Below are positions 63,395 through 64,000 of a DNA stretch of 64,000 nt, in pieces. The notes beneath the pieces were generated by a model. It did not search any database. It saw only the letters and a list, made by a program, of their open reading frames with translations, and was not told the origin of the DNA. Each line of letters begins with the position of its first letter. Position 1 is the stretch's first letter. The translations under genes were made by a program, and so were the position numbers. Location of the stretch: the NCBI GenBank assembly GCA_036924085.1, contig JAVGWX010000008.1, forward strand, positions 56,508,814 to 56,572,813, written 5' to 3'. This DNA comes from Ariolimax columbianus (taxonomy: Eukaryota > Mollusca > Gastropoda > Stylommatophora > Arionidae).

Positions 63395-64000
63395 TATTTC
63401 CCTTCTCCATGAGCGTTTGGGTCTGCCCCAACTTCCCTTCTCCATGAGTGTTTAGGTCTGCCCCAACTTCCCTTCTCCATGAGTGTTTAGGTCTGCCCCA
63501 ACTTCCCTTCTCCATGAGTGTTTAGGTCTGCCCCAACTTCCCTTCTCCATGAGTGTTTAGGTCTGCCCCAACTTCCCTTCTCCATGAGTGTTTAGGTCTG
63601 CCCCAACTTCCCTTCTCCATGAGTGTTTAGGTCTGCCCCAACTTCCCTTCTCCATGAGTGTTTAGGTCTGCCCCAACTTCCCTTCTCCATGAGTGTTTAG
63701 GTCTGCCCCAACTTCCCTTCTCCATGAGTGTTTAGGTCTGCCCCAACTTCCCTTCTCCATGAGTGTTTAGGTCTGCCCCAACTTCCCTTCTCCATGAGTG
63801 TTTAGGTCTGCCCCAACTTCCCTTCTCCATGAGTGTTTAGGTCTGCCCCAACTTCCCTTCTCCATGAGTGTTTAGGTCTGCCCCAACTTCCCTTCTCCAT
63901 AAGTGTTTAGGTCTGCCCCTACTTTACTTCTCCGTGAGTGTTTAGGTCTGCCCCTACTTTACTTCTCCGTGAGTGTTTAGGTCTGCCCCTACTTTACTTC
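63395..64000. repeat. 35-bp minisatellite, about 17 units, continues past the window
   Basis: Unit TTCCCTTCTCCATGAGTGTT + TAGGTCTGCCCCAAC. Units are almost identical from 63430 to 63890; the last three visible use CTACTTTACTTCTCCGTGAG instead, a second unit type. The array is cut by the window edge. Confidence 0.96.

Overview
This is a eukaryotic, repeat-dense stretch of an invertebrate genome. The split host gene, the spliceosomal exon borders, the non-LTR retrotransposons, tRNA-derived SINEs, mariner elements and many minisatellites exclude a prokaryote. The mix (RNase H-bearing LINE with a GAA tail, RTE/CR1-like LINEs, tRNA-SINEs, an NMDA-receptor-like gene) suits a lophotrochozoan such as a gastropod mollusc, but that assignment is an inference with low confidence.

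The one host gene I can support runs on the + strand across the right half. Six exons (36142-36435, 37100-37314, 38448-38612, 47372-47662, 51470-51738, 61586-61722) have canonical AG/GT borders, and every internal intron phase matches (0, 2, 2, 2, 1). They join into 457 codons without a stop. The product reads as the extracellular amino-terminal domain and the first strand of the ligand-binding S1 segment of an NMDA-type ionotropic glutamate receptor subunit. The signal-peptide exon and the pore/membrane exons were not found; the latter should lie to the right of the window.

Layout: 1-4 kb, a 5'-truncated I-clade-like LINE with RT and RNase H; 4-9 kb, mariner fragment, dispersed repeats and 57-bp/53-bp arrays; 9-16 kb, LINE tails, a mariner pseudogene and a large 27-bp array grown in a LINE fragment; 16-24 kb, 36-bp and 49-bp arrays, RTE-like LINE tail; 24.4-28.9 kb, one nearly complete minus-strand RTE/CR1-like LINE carrying two internal minisatellites and a nested SINE; 29-34.5 kb, a run of minisatellites; 36-62 kb, the receptor gene, whose introns hold SINEs, LINE scraps, a palindromic mariner element, a 647-bp duplicated block around a LINE fragment, and 23-bp and 48-bp arrays; 62-64 kb, LINE scraps and a 35-bp array that runs off the right edge.

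Three themes stand out. First, several minisatellites begin inside LINE coding sequence, sometimes exactly on a catalytic motif. Second, a non-autonomous ~330-bp repeat (called family A here) ends in the same ACGAAGAAGAAG-type tail as the RNase H LINE and has a clear target-site duplication, so it is probably mobilised by that LINE. Third, the 3' end of the last receptor exon, with its 5' splice site, has been copied in tandem with a 44-bp period.
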